Assembly: GCA_009692425.1 (NCBI GenBank)
Contig: SHZF01000046.1
Span: 1-33,921 of the forward strand
Direction of reading: 5' to 3'
DNA from: Myxococcales bacterium
Lineage (GTDB): Bacteria > Myxococcota_A > UBA9042
Length of the DNA stretch: 33,921 bases
Shown here piece after piece: positions 17,775 through 26,415 of the stretch. The translations under genes were made by a program, and so were the position numbers. Position 1 is the stretch's first letter. Every line of letters begins with the position of its first letter. The notes beneath the pieces are model-generated. The model saw only the letters and a program-made list of their open reading frames with translations. It did no database searches and was not told where the DNA came from.

Positions 17775-19364
17775 ATGGCGACTCCTTCGATGCGACCTGC
17801 GGCGTGGGTAGGCGCGGGCCTGGTGCTGTTGGGCGGCGCTGCCACGGCCCTGGGCCAGGAGATGGCCCTGCCCGCCGAGATCACGCCCACGGCCGCAACG
17901 CCTGGTGGAGCGGAGTCGGCGCCGGGGCTCGAATCGCGCCTGCTCGGCTTTCTCGACAGCCGCATGGTGTACACGGGCGTCGCGGTCGACCGCGTGGCGC
18001 CGGCCAACGACCTGCCGGCGCTGGCAAACCTGACCGAGGGCAACCTGCAGTTGAAGCTGACCTGGGGCGAGCGTGCCGTCGCGTCGGCCGACACCTCGTT
18101 CGTGTGGCAGAAAGGCGCGGTGTTTCGCGGCGCCGACAAGAACGGCGACCGTGTGGGGTTGGCCGATCACGATGTGCCCGCGCTGCACCCGGCGGCACTG
18201 GTGAGCGAACTGTACGGCACCTGGAACGGCGGCGAGCACTGGCACGTGACGCTCGGCAAGAAGCGCGTGGTGTGGGGCCCGGGGCTCGCGCTGAATCCGA
18301 CCGATCTGCTGAATCCGCCCAAGGACCCGACCGACCCCGCCATGCAGCGCGCTGGCTCGTGGCTCGCCCGGGTCGAGGCGCCGTTCGAAACCTGGACGCT
18401 GTCGATAGTAGCCGCGGCCAAGGTGACGCAGCAGTTCGGTGGGTTGCCATCTGGGCTCGTCTGGCACACCGACGCCCAGCAGACCGAGGCCAGCAAGCTC
18501 AAAAGCCAGAGTGGCTTGCAGGCGGTGAGCGTCGCTGGCATCGACGCCGAACCCCACTTCGCGCTGGCCAGCCGACTCTACCTGCTGTGGCACGAGACGG
18601 ACCTCGACGCCTACGCCTACCTGACCCACCTCTACAACGACGCGTTCCGCTACAAGCCGCGCTTCGGGCTGTCGGCGTCGCGCGTCGTGCTCGACGCGTT
18701 GGAACTCCACGTCGAAGCCCTCGCGCAGACCGGTTCGGCGCGCCGCGTGTTCGACGCCGCCTGCTTCTCCGACCTCGGCAGCGTGTTGGGCTGCGTGGGG
18801 TCCGGCAAGGCACCGGCGGCGCTCACGCGACTCGAAGATGGCCAGTGGCGTGCCAAGGCGCTGGCGGGCGGGCGCTGGATGTTCGAGAACCAGGCGATGC
18901 TGTCGGTCGAGTATTTCCTCAACCTCGAAGGCTACGATGCCGACGAATTCTCGACCTTTGCCAAGGCGGCCGTGCTGTTGCGCGATGCCATGCGCCAAGG
19001 GCTGCCGGTGCCCTTGCAAGCGCTCGGGTTCGGCAGCGGTGCGGGCGACCCGGGCTCGCCGCAGAAGTTCGCGTTCGAGCCGATGCGGCGCCACTACGCG
19101 TTCGTGACCTACCTGCAGCCCCAGATTGCCGATGACTTCACGCTCAGCGCCGTGCTACTGGTCGGGCTCGAAGACCTGTCGGGCCAGTTCACGCCGTCGG
19201 CGGCATGGTCGGTGCGGCAGTGGCTGACCTGGACCGTGACGGGCTTCGTCGGCGTGCCGGGCATCGGTGCGCTGGGCGTGGACACGACGGCGGGGCGCGT
19301 CACCGAATTCGGCATGCTGCCAGCGCAGTGGCGGGCAATGACATCGCTGCGGGCGTTTTTTTGA
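17775..19364 (+). CDS. Outer-membrane beta-barrel protein of the ABC operon
   Basis: The 529-residue protein has a signal peptide (cleavage near residue 28, ALG-QE) and alternating hydrophobic strands through its length. It ends with an aromatic residue (SLRAFF), the usual outer-membrane barrel terminus. The segment GKKRVVWGPGLALNPTDLLN near residue 160 resembles the conserved GxxxVxWGxGxxxNPTDxxNP motif of DUF1302-type and related barrels. No enzyme motif is seen. ATG 17775 is preferred over GTG 17757 because GGGGAAGG lies about nine bases before it. Placed 24 bases after the LolA-like gene and 28 before the ATPase, it is likely the outer-membrane acceptor or exporter of the same pathway. 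Three cysteines in the middle of the mature protein are unusual for a barrel. Confidence 0.8.
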   Translation: MATPSMRPAAWVGAGLVLLGGAATALGQEMALPAEITPTAATPGGAESAPGLESRLLGFLDSRMVYTGVAVDRVAPANDLPALANLTEGNLQLKLTWGERAVASADTSFVWQKGAVFRGADKNGDRVGLADHDVPALHPAALVSELYGTWNGGEHWHVTLGKKRVVWGPGLALNPTDLLNPPKDPTDPAMQRAGSWLARVEAPFETWTLSIVAAAKVTQQFGGLPSGLVWHTDAQQTEASKLKSQSGLQAVSVAGIDAEPHFALASRLYLLWHETDLDAYAYLTHLYNDAFRYKPRFGLSASRVVLDALELHVEALAQTGSARRVFDAACFSDLGSVLGCVGSGKAPAALTRLEDGQWRAKALAGGRWMFENQAMLSVEYFLNLEGYDADEFSTFAKAAVLLRDAMRQGLPVPLQALGFGSGAGDPGSPQKFAFEPMRRHYAFVTYLQPQIADDFTLSAVLLVGLEDLSGQFTPSAAWSVRQWLTWTVTGFVGVPGIGALGVDTTAGRVTEFGMLPAQWRAMTSLRAFF

Positions 19365-19392
19365 GCGGGCAGTCCGGAGAGAAGGAAACACG

Positions 19393-20118
19393 ATGGCACT
19401 TGTCGAACTGGTCGGAATCACGAAGTCCTATGAACTCGGCCGCACGGTCGTCCATGCGCTCAACGGCGTCGATCTGCAGGTCGAGCGCGGCGAATTCACC
19501 GTCGTGATGGGCCCCTCGGGGTCGGGCAAGACGACGCTGCTCAACATCATCGGGTGCCTGGACCGCGCGACGGCGGGCACGTTCCGCTTCGACGGCGAGG
19601 AGTTGGGCGACCGGGACTTCAATGACCTGGCCGAAATCCGCAACCGCAAGATTGGATTTATTTTTCAGTCGTTCAACCTGATCCCGGTGCTCAACGTGAC
19701 GGAGAACATCGAATTCCCGTGCTTGATTCGCGGTGACCCGAAGAAGGCCTTGCGCGAGCGGGTGCGCCAGGTGGCCGAGGAGGTGGGGCTGGGCAAGTTC
19801 CTGGCGCACAAGCCCGACGAACTGTCGGGTGGCCAGCGCCAGCGCGTCGCCATCGCGCGCGCCCTCGTCACGCAGCCGCAGGTGGTGCTGGCCGACGAGC
19901 CGACGGCGAACCTCGACTCCGGTACGTCGGAGCAGATCATCGACCTGATGCTGGAGCTGAATGCCAAGGAGAACGTGACCTTCCTGTTCTCGACGCACGA
20001 CCCGCGCGTGATGGCGCATGCCCGTCGCGTCGTACACATCGCCGACGGCAGGCTGGTGGATGGGACGGACAGTGGCAGGGCGGAGGTGGCTGCGGTGGCG
20101 GGGATGGGGGCGCGCTGA
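19393..20118 (+). CDS. ABC transporter ATP-binding protein, LolD/MacB type
   Basis: The 241-residue ATPase is the motor of the permease pair above. Motifs are Walker A GPSGSGKTT (40-48), the Q-loop FIFQSFNLIPVLNVTENIEFP, the signature LSGGQRQRVAIARAL (from residue 144), Walker B VVLADEPTANLD (about 163-174) and the switch His in STHDPRV. The FQSFNLIP and TVxENxExP pattern is typical of the LolD/FtsE/MacB subfamily. ATG 19393 has AAGGA seven bases upstream. It is the last gene of the operon and ends nine bases from the convergent isoprenoid-fold gene. Confidence 0.95.
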   Translation: MALVELVGITKSYELGRTVVHALNGVDLQVERGEFTVVMGPSGSGKTTLLNIIGCLDRATAGTFRFDGEELGDRDFNDLAEIRNRKIGFIFQSFNLIPVLNVTENIEFPCLIRGDPKKALRERVRQVAEEVGLGKFLAHKPDELSGGQRQRVAIARALVTQPQVVLADEPTANLDSGTSEQIIDLMLELNAKENVTFLFSTHDPRVMAHARRVVHIADGRLVDGTDSGRAEVAAVAGMGAR

Positions 20119-20127
20119 GGACCCGGG

Positions 20128-21018
20128 CTACGCCAACGCCGCCGCCAGATAGCGCCCCACCACCTTGCCGTGCCAAGCCCACATCGCGCGCCGCCGCTCA
20201 AGCAGCCACACCTCGGCGGCTGGCAATTCCAGGTCCGCCGCCGCCGCCAGGGCCAGGTCGAGTTCCGCGTCGGCCTGCCCCAAGGCCATGTCAGCTCCGC
20301 CGCGCAACAACCACTGCATGAAGGCGCCCGCGTCGCCGACGTCTGCCTGGGCAATCAGCCAGGTGCGCCGACCTTCCCGAAAATCGCCGAGCGCATCGCG
20401 CAAGTCGTCGAAGTGCTGGTGGGCGCGCACGGTCGCCTGCACGAGCCCGCGGGCCCGCTCGACGTCGTGCCAGCGCCCGCGGGCCACGAGCAGGGCGGCA
20501 GCGGGCAGCAGCAAAGGTTCCGACCGGCGCAGGACCAGTTGAAAAGCCGCCAAGTCATACGGCACCCGCTGCCCCACGACCAGCCGCTCGAAGGCCATCG
20601 CTTCGGCGTAGGCCTGCCACAGTTCGGCGTGTAGCCGCCACCAGCGCGGGTCGCTCACGTGTTCGCCCGCCAGCGAAGAACTGCGTGCCAGCAGGGCGGT
20701 ACCGAGCAGCATCGCCTCGGTCGGGTCGCCGCGGGCTTCGTCCATCCAGTCGTCGTGCAGGCGCACCGCCAGGTAGCCCGCCAGCGCGGAGCCGATCACC
20801 GCGACCACGACGTCATCTGGCAGCCCGTCGGCGAACCAAAGTGGCAACAGCACCACGGGCTGCGACAGGTTGGCGAGATACGCTTCGGCTCCAGCGTCGG
20901 CGTGCAGCCCCGAGCCGGCAGTCACTGCATCAAAGGCGACACGCAGTTCTGGTGTCAGGCCGTCTGCCCACGCTCGCAACTGCAAGGAGGCGGCGGCCGC
21001 TACCACAGAGCAATCCAT
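20128..21018 (-). CDS. Class I isoprenoid-synthase-fold protein
   Basis: The 296-residue, almost all-helical protein has two Asp-rich motifs at the spacing expected for class I isoprenoid enzymes: DDWMD at 89-93 (DDxxD) and FDDLRD at 203-208 (FxDDxxD-like). These bind the magnesium-pyrophosphate group in prenyl synthases and terpene cyclases. Other conserved prenyltransferase segments (GGKRxRP, GEP) are not visible, so this is a divergent family member and not an ordinary FPP or GGPP synthase. Substrate and product are unknown. GAGG lies seven bases before ATG 21018, inside the end of the LarA-like gene nine bases upstream, so the two are co-translated. Confidence 0.65.
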   Translation of the reverse strand: MDCSVVAAAASLQLRAWADGLTPELRVAFDAVTAGSGLHADAGAEAYLANLSQPVVLLPLWFADGLPDDVVVAVIGSALAGYLAVRLHDDWMDEARGDPTEAMLLGTALLARSSSLAGEHVSDPRWWRLHAELWQAYAEAMAFERLVVGQRVPYDLAAFQLVLRRSEPLLLPAAALLVARGRWHDVERARGLVQATVRAHQHFDDLRDALGDFREGRRTWLIAQADVGDAGAFMQWLLRGGADMALGQADAELDLALAAAADLELPAAEVWLLERRRAMWAWHGKVVGRYLAAALA

Positions 21019-21027
21019 CGTGCGACC

Positions 21028-22644
21028 TCAGCTCACGTCCGCGATGAAAATCGGCGGAACCTTCATGTATGTCACGCTCATCGACGGCCCGTGGCTGTCG
21101 CGCGCCATGTCGAATGCGGTCGGCAGGTCCGGCGCCCACTCCCAGCCCATGCGCTCGGGCACGTGCGGGCTCTCGGCGCCGACGGCGATGATGCGGCTGT
21201 AGTGCTGGCGCCCGTTCTCGCCCCAATACCACATGTAGAACGGGTGAGCGCCGTGGTAGGCATTGCCGCGCCGGTACATCTGCACATAGTTGGGATTGCG
21301 AGCGAATTCGGCCTCGTACTTGTGTTGTAGTTTTTTGGCATCGCGCGTCTCGGGCAGCAGGCGGTTGAAGAACTCGATGTAGCTCGGGTGGTGGCCGGCG
21401 TGGAACTCGTCGTAGCACGGGTGCGTCAGGATCAGCGTGCCGCCCTTTTTCGCCACCGGCTTGCCGCGGTACATGTTGTGGAAATAGCCCAGCGCCATCA
21501 CCTGTACCAGCAGGGGATTCAGGATCGAATTGCAGTTGTACGGCGAGACGAACGGCACGCCGAACACCACGACGTCGGTCTGGCCCTCGAGCGGCACGCT
21601 GAACTGCTGCCAACTGCGGTCGAGCGTCTTCTCGTGCACCGGGTCGGTGCGGCCAGCGTGCACGGCAATCACGTCGTAGGGCGCGGGCGTGGCGTGCATG
21701 ATGGCGCGCTTGACCGGTCGCGGCATCTTGTGGAGCGCCCACTTCGCGGCTTGGAACTTCGAACGGTCGAGCGCCGTCCAGTCCTCTTCGGGCTTGGCGA
21801 GAAAATCGAGCGCCGGTCCGTACATGCGATTGTTCAGCACGGTCTCGACGGTGAATACGTTGACCTTCTCGTTGACCATCTTGCCCATGCGGTTGACCGA
21901 CTCGTGCATCGCCGAGCGCTTGGGGTCCATGTAGCTGTCGGACTTGCGGATGGCTTCGGGCGTGTGGTGCGCGGTCAGGCTGCGGTAGCCGCACAGGCCG
22001 ACGGCGACGGACTTGTGGCCGCCGTCCATCGGCACGAGGTTGATGTTCAGGTAGATGACGAGGTCCGACTCGGCCGCGCGCCGGTTGATCTCGACGACTT
22101 CACCCTGATCCGTGACGCCGAGTTCGGTCATGCCATCCGGGTCCTCGGCGTCGTGGTTGTACAGGCGGTTGGGTGCGTACTGGTTGTAGATGCGGTCGCC
22201 AACCATGCGGCGCAATTCGGCCTCAGTCATGCGGCGGTGCACGGCCAGCGCGACGATGATGTGGATGTCATCGACGCCGTGGTCAGCCACCAGTTGCAGC
22301 ACGATCTCGAGCATCGTCTGGCGCACGTCGGGCAGTACCATCTTCGGCAGCGGCACGCTGATGTCGTCGAGCGCGATCGTGAGTTTCATCCCGGGCTTGA
22401 GCATCGCGAACAGCGGGTCGCAACCCTCGGGGTGGTTCAGCGCGTGGCGGATGGCCGCCGGCACGTTGTTCAGGCCGTCGAGCGGAGGCGGCGGTAGCAC
22501 GACGCGGGTACCAACCGGCAGTTCTTCCTCGCGAAAGTCCTCGCCAAAGTGGAACACGCGCTTGGGGCTCGACGTGTCCTGGTAGACCACGCAGTTGCGC
22601 AAGCTGGCGGCCGAGGCGCGGCGAGGGGCGTCGAATGGCGTCAT
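21028..22644 (-). CDS. LarA-like (DUF2088) protein, divergent lactate racemase family
   Basis: The 538-residue protein matches the LarA/DUF2088 family, whose founding member racemises lactate with a nickel-pincer cofactor. Seen are [10 protein letters not shown] near residue 90 (the N-terminal DxTR-like segment), [18 protein letters not shown] with His136, and [21 protein letters not shown] with Lys211 and His226/227. In LarA a Lys holds the cofactor and three His act nearby. The Lys and two His appear present here. The PH-Y/F-AG stretch that carries the other catalytic His of LarA reads VPMDGG, so that His seems to be absent. The C-terminal third (about 390-538) is longer than in LarA. Maturation proteins LarB, LarC and LarE are not in the window. 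It sits in an operon after a HAD phosphatase and before an isoprenoid-fold protein. Confidence 0.8.
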   Translation of the reverse strand: MTPFDAPRRASAASLRNCVVYQDTSSPKRVFHFGEDFREEELPVGTRVVLPPPPLDGLNNVPAAIRHALNHPEGCDPLFAMLKPGMKLTIALDDISVPLPKMVLPDVRQTMLEIVLQLVADHGVDDIHIIVALAVHRRMTEAELRRMVGDRIYNQYAPNRLYNHDAEDPDGMTELGVTDQGEVVEINRRAAESDLVIYLNINLVPMDGGHKSVAVGLCGYRSLTAHHTPEAIRKSDSYMDPKRSAMHESVNRMGKMVNEKVNVFTVETVLNNRMYGPALDFLAKPEEDWTALDRSKFQAAKWALHKMPRPVKRAIMHATPAPYDVIAVHAGRTDPVHEKTLDRSWQQFSVPLEGQTDVVVFGVPFVSPYNCNSILNPLLVQVMALGYFHNMYRGKPVAKKGGTLILTHPCYDEFHAGHHPSYIEFFNRLLPETRDAKKLQHKYEAEFARNPNYVQMYRRGNAYHGAHPFYMWYWGENGRQHYSRIIAVGAESPHVPERMGWEWAPDLPTAFDMARDSHGPSMSVTYMKVPPIFIADVS

Positions 22645-22693
22645 GGGGGTCCTTGCGCGGGTTGCCGACGGGCGGGCGGCTTGTCAGGTTCAG

Positions 22694-22733
22694 CGCCAGT
22701 CTTTCAGGTCAAGCGTCAGTCTTTCAGGTCCAG
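22694..22733 (-). repeat. Tandem 20-base duplication at the end of the HAD-IB gene
   Basis: Two near-identical 20-base units lie head to tail at 22694-22713 and 22714-22733, sharing CAGTCTTTCAGGTC. A partial third copy lies at 22681-22693. The repeat copies the last codons of the HAD gene (Leu-Asp-Leu-Lys-Asp) past its stop codon, a small local duplication. Confidence 0.8.
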
Positions 22734-23471
22734 AACGGGCCACTGGTAGTCACGGGCGGCGGCGCGCAGTTGCAGGTCCGGGTTGACGGCGCACGGGCGG
22801 CCGACGATGGACAGCATCGGCAGGTCGGACGCACTGTCGGCGTAGGCCCAGCACTGCTGGAGATCGAGACCGTGTTCCGTGGCGTACTGGCGCACCCAGG
22901 CCGACTTGTTCGCGCCCGCCAGCAGCGTGCCGACCAGCCGGCCGGTGGCCACGCCGTTGACGATTTCGAGGCGGTTCGCGCCGTAGTCGTCGGCGCCCAG
23001 GAAGCGGGCGAGCGGCCGCGTCACGAAGTCGAGCGAGCCCGTCACGAGCACCTGTTTTACGCCCGCCTCGCGCGACCGTCGGATCAGGTCGACGGCGCCC
23101 GGGAAAAGGCTCGGCTTGATGACGTTCTCGAAGATCTCCTCGCCGATGACCCACAGCCGGTCTTCGGTGAAGCCCGCGTAGTTCTTGTAGAACCACTCGT
23201 TGAAGAACTTGCGGCTGTAGAAGTCAGCGGCCAGATAGGCGGGGATGGACGCGAGCATCGTCGCAAACCCGAACGCGCGGCGCCGCAGCGACGGGTGGTT
23301 GGCGACGTAGTAGGCGTAGGTGTGGACGATGTTGACCGAAACGAGGGTGCCGTCGACGTCGTAGAAGGCGGCGGAGCGGGGCGCGTCGAGCTTGCCCGAA
23401 GGGGCTGTGCTGGCCGACGGAACAGGCGCGTGCGGTGCAGCGGCGAGCGGGTGCGGGTGCGGGTGGGGCAT
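22716..23471 (-). CDS. HAD-IB family phosphatase
   Basis: The 251-residue protein has all four motifs of HAD subfamily IB: YDVDGTL (nucleophile Asp), VTGS, the Lys in AGANKSAW, and YADSASDLPML. The region between motifs I and II (YYVANHPSLRRRAFGFATML, AYLAADFYSRKFFNEWFY) has the helical cap of HAD-IB enzymes often found next to acyltransferases. Proteins of this group act on phosphorylated small molecules such as phosphoserine or lipid phosphates; the substrate here is unknown. ATG 23471 gives a His/Pro/Ala-rich N-terminus; a longer frame upstream is less likely. It is the first gene of a three-gene operon. Confidence 0.85.
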   Translation of the reverse strand: MPHPHPHPLAAAPHAPVPSASTAPSGKLDAPRSAAFYDVDGTLVSVNIVHTYAYYVANHPSLRRRAFGFATMLASIPAYLAADFYSRKFFNEWFYKNYAGFTEDRLWVIGEEIFENVIKPSLFPGAVDLIRRSREAGVKQVLVTGSLDFVTRPLARFLGADDYGANRLEIVNGVATGRLVGTLLAGANKSAWVRQYATEHGLDLQQCWAYADSASDLPMLSIVGRPCAVNPDLQLRAAARDYQWPVLDLKD

Positions 23472-23664
23472 CGGTGGCGGGCTCAGGGAAAGCGTGCGGG
23501 GGCAAACCGGAAAAATCGGGAGCGGGAGCCTAGCCGCGGTTGGAAGCGGGCGCAACCGAAAACGGCCGAACGGGCCCCGGTCTCGCTATACGGCCACGCA
23601 AATCGAATAGGCTGTGCGTCCGCGGGCGTCCGACGATCGGGCCGGCGCTGGTACCAAGGGACGC

Positions 23665-24736
23665 ATGGCACGGCGCGCTACGTTCAGAAGCATCGTCGCC
23701 TCCGCCGTCCTGCTGACCGCATGTGGCGGCGGCCCGGTCGCTGCGCCGGACGCCAAGGGGGCTGCTGGGACCGATGCTGCCCACGACTCCGCTGCGGCCG
23801 ACCTGGCGAGCGTGGATGTCGCTGCGGTGGCGTGCCCCGGGGGTTCGGGCTGCCCGTGCGGCCAGGATGGCGACTGCGATGCCGGGCTCTGCGTCGACAC
23901 ATCGAACAGTGCCCGCTGTGCGCGACCGTGCGTGGCCGGGTGTCCCGACGACAGCGCCGGGCAGTATGCCGCAGCTGAGCATCGCCCTTCGCGAGCCGAT
24001 GCCCCGCGCTGTGGCGTTGGTCCAGGCGTTGACCGGCATTGCCCAGGCGGGCCCCGAGCTTGGCAAGCTGGGCCCAGTGGCGGTCGGTTCCCAGTTCATT
24101 GCGGGCGATGTCGTCACGACCGACGAGGCCGCAGCGGCGCGGCTCGCGTTGGCCGACGGCAGTTTCGATGCGCTACGAGGCGAGACGACCCTGCGCATCG
24201 GTCGCGTCGAACTGACCGCAGAGCTCAAGCGCACCGTCAAGCTCGAACTCATCAAGGGTCAAGTCGAGGCCATCGCAGAGTTCAAGGGCGCCGGCTCGAG
24301 CTTTGACGTGTTCACGACTACCGGGCTGGCCGGCGTGCTCGGTACCCGGTTGCGCGTTCGCACGTTGTCGTCCGGTGGCACGGGCGTCGAGTGCTTCAGG
24401 GGCGCGAGCAACTGCAGGCGACGATCGGCGCCAAACACAGCGTCACGGTCGAGGGCGGTCAATCCGCTGCGGTCGGCGCCATGGGCAACGTCAGTCAGCC
24501 GGCGCCCTCGGATGCCGCCGCCCAAGACAGTGCCGAGACCGCTCCGGGACTTCCAGATGCCGAGACGGACCTTGCCGGCGCCGACGCGGACCCGGCAGAA
24601 GGCACCGCCAGCCGCTGCGAAGGCACGATATGCAGTGACGACAACCCCTGCACCCAGGAGGGCTGCACCAATGGCAAGTGCACGTCTGTCGCCGTCGGTG
24701 GGCCCTGTCAGAACGGCGACTTGCACCCTCGTGTGA
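23665..24736 (+). pseudogene. Frameshifted FecR-domain, Cys-rich lipoprotein gene
   Basis: ATG 23665 opens a lipoprotein signal ending LLTACG (Cys20), then an Asp/Ala-rich linker and a Cys-rich segment (CPCGQDGDCDAGLC). After about 23,960 the reading continues in the next frame with a FecR-type domain: VGSQFIAGDVVTTDE, ARLALADGSFDALRGETTL, TGLAGVLGTRLRVRT. At about 24,390 it returns to the first frame (LQGREQLQATIGAKHSVTVEGG). One missing G would turn GAGTGC into GAGGTGC and restore a single frame there. A Cys-rich tail follows (CSDDNPCTQEGCTNGKC), and a third shift near 24,720 would add CTLV before a stop. With three breaks, decay is more likely than sequencing error, but assembly error cannot be ruled out. 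The last part meets the convergent carotenoid oxygenase gene. Confidence 0.75.
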
Positions 24737-24778
24737 TCGGATCCGCCGTTCGCTGGATTGCGCAGCCCGCCGCCCAGC

Positions 24779-26266
24779 CTACCCCGCGTCCGCCACCCAC
24801 AGCCCATGGAACCCGAACGGCACCCGGCGCGGCAGCAGCACCCTGGCGACGGGCTTGGCCGCCAGGTTCGTCGCGTCGAGCACCAGGAGTTCACTGCGGT
24901 TCGTCGTAGCGTCGTACAAGAACGACAGCAGCCACCCCTCGTCTTCGCCCTTGGCACCAGCGGCAGGCACGAAGCGCGGCTCGTCGGTCTGGCGACCCGG
25001 GCCCAGCACATGCGCCTGCACTGCACCCGTTTTGCGGTCGAACTTCAGCACGCGGTTCTGCTGGCCCGTGCGCAGGGAGTGGTCCGTGCTGGCGGGGATT
25101 TCGAGGCCGAACCCGAAGCGGTGCTCGCGGCCGACGCGCCCTGGTGCCACCTGGGGGAACTCGAAGGCGACGTCGGCCAACTGCTCCTCCTTGACCGTCT
25201 TCGCCGCCAAGTCGAGCGTCCAGCGCCACAGCCGCGGCAGGTACGGGATCGTCTCGGGCCCGCCCACCCACATCTTCTCGGTGCGGCATGCTTCGATTGA
25301 AACCGTGCCACCGGCATCATAGGCATTCAGCACATGAAACACGTAGCACGGCGCGATGTCGAACCACGCCACACTCTTGCCGTCGCCGTTGCGGTCCATC
25401 ACGCCGATGCGCGCCTGGTAAGTGGGATTCCACTGGTACGGAATGCTGCCGTTGAACGCCAATTGCAGGTCCAGCGTCACCGGCAGGTCGAGAATGATGG
25501 CCTTGGTCTGCGTCAGCGCCATGTCGTGCATCATGCTCGGCCCGGCGCCAGTGACCTCGACCGACGACATGAGCTTGCCCGCCGCATCGACGCGGTGGAC
25601 CTGGACGAACGGCGCGAACGCTGCGTAGCTGTGGAAGAACATCTCGCCGGTGACCGGGTCGAGCTTGGGGTGGGCGCTCATCGAACGCTGCAGCTTGCTC
25701 GCGAAGTCCCACGCGCCGACGCTGACGAGGTCGGCGGTCACCTCGAAGGGCAGCCCCGCCTCGTACAGCGCGAGCAACCGGTCGGCGTGCCAGACCAGCG
25801 ACGTGTTGGCCGCCGTGTCCTCGATGCTTGGCGGCAGCCCAGGTTGCGACTTCGGCTTGCCGCGCAGCAGGCCCGTGTTGGCCCAGCGATTGCGGTAGCG
25901 CAGGGCCTTGCCGCCTTGCAGCCGCACGCCGTGGAGCATGCCGTCGCCAAGGAACCAGTGCTTCGAGGGGCCGGACTTCGGGTTCGGTCCGTTGCGCAGG
26001 TAGCTGCCGGCGAGTTCCTTGGGCAAGGCGCCGATGACGGTCAAGGCCGTGGCGTCGATTTCGTCGCCGACCGGGCTGTAGTTGCCTTGCAGCCACCAGC
26101 TGCCGGTGCTGGGCAGACCGCCGTCGACCCAGGGCACGTCGACCGATGTGGCGGCGTCGCTGGCGCCGGAAGGGCTGCCGCTGCCGGTACAGCCAGGGAA
26201 CCAGTGGGTGGCGAGCAGGCCTGCTGATGCGGTGCCGGTATGGTGGAGGAAGCTGCGGCGGTCCAT
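24779..26266 (-). CDS. Carotenoid oxygenase (RPE65/CCD family), predicted Tat-exported lipoprotein
   Basis: The 495-residue protein belongs to the non-haem iron carotenoid/stilbene cleavage dioxygenases, which split conjugated double bonds with oxygen. The four iron-binding His are recognised at His199 (SAHPKL), His247 (MMHDMA), His311 (VFHVLNAY) and His487 (FGFHGLW). NGPNP, GDGMLHG and the seven-blade propeller spacing fit the family. The N-terminus has a twin-arginine signal (MDRRSFL) and a lipobox-like WFPGC at about residue 26, so the enzyme should be folded before export and tethered to the envelope. That is unusual for this mostly cytoplasmic family. ATG 26266 has GAGG six bases upstream. 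The 149-base space up to the next gene on the same strand shows nothing clear. Confidence 0.9.
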   Translation of the reverse strand: MDRRSFLHHTGTASAGLLATHWFPGCTGSGSPSGASDAATSVDVPWVDGGLPSTGSWWLQGNYSPVGDEIDATALTVIGALPKELAGSYLRNGPNPKSGPSKHWFLGDGMLHGVRLQGGKALRYRNRWANTGLLRGKPKSQPGLPPSIEDTAANTSLVWHADRLLALYEAGLPFEVTADLVSVGAWDFASKLQRSMSAHPKLDPVTGEMFFHSYAAFAPFVQVHRVDAAGKLMSSVEVTGAGPSMMHDMALTQTKAIILDLPVTLDLQLAFNGSIPYQWNPTYQARIGVMDRNGDGKSVAWFDIAPCYVFHVLNAYDAGGTVSIEACRTEKMWVGGPETIPYLPRLWRWTLDLAAKTVKEEQLADVAFEFPQVAPGRVGREHRFGFGLEIPASTDHSLRTGQQNRVLKFDRKTGAVQAHVLGPGRQTDEPRFVPAAGAKGEDEGWLLSFLYDATTNRSELLVLDATNLAAKPVARVLLPRRVPFGFHGLWVADAG

Positions 26267-26415
26267 GTGGGCCTCGGGAGTGGAGGAGGGCAGCAGGGGG
26301 CAAGGGGGCGCGCGACCACCGAGCCGAATTCAAGGGACTTGGTATTACCTCAGGATGTGGGCGTTGCTGCCTCCCACGCCCTTGCTCCGCGGCTGGGCCG
26401 GTGCCGCTGCGGGCG

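Noticed and set aside
17019-19094. A 691-residue - strand open frame across the LolA-like and barrel genes
   Set aside because: Arg/His-rich shadow; the + strand genes have signal peptides, family motifs and operon spacing.
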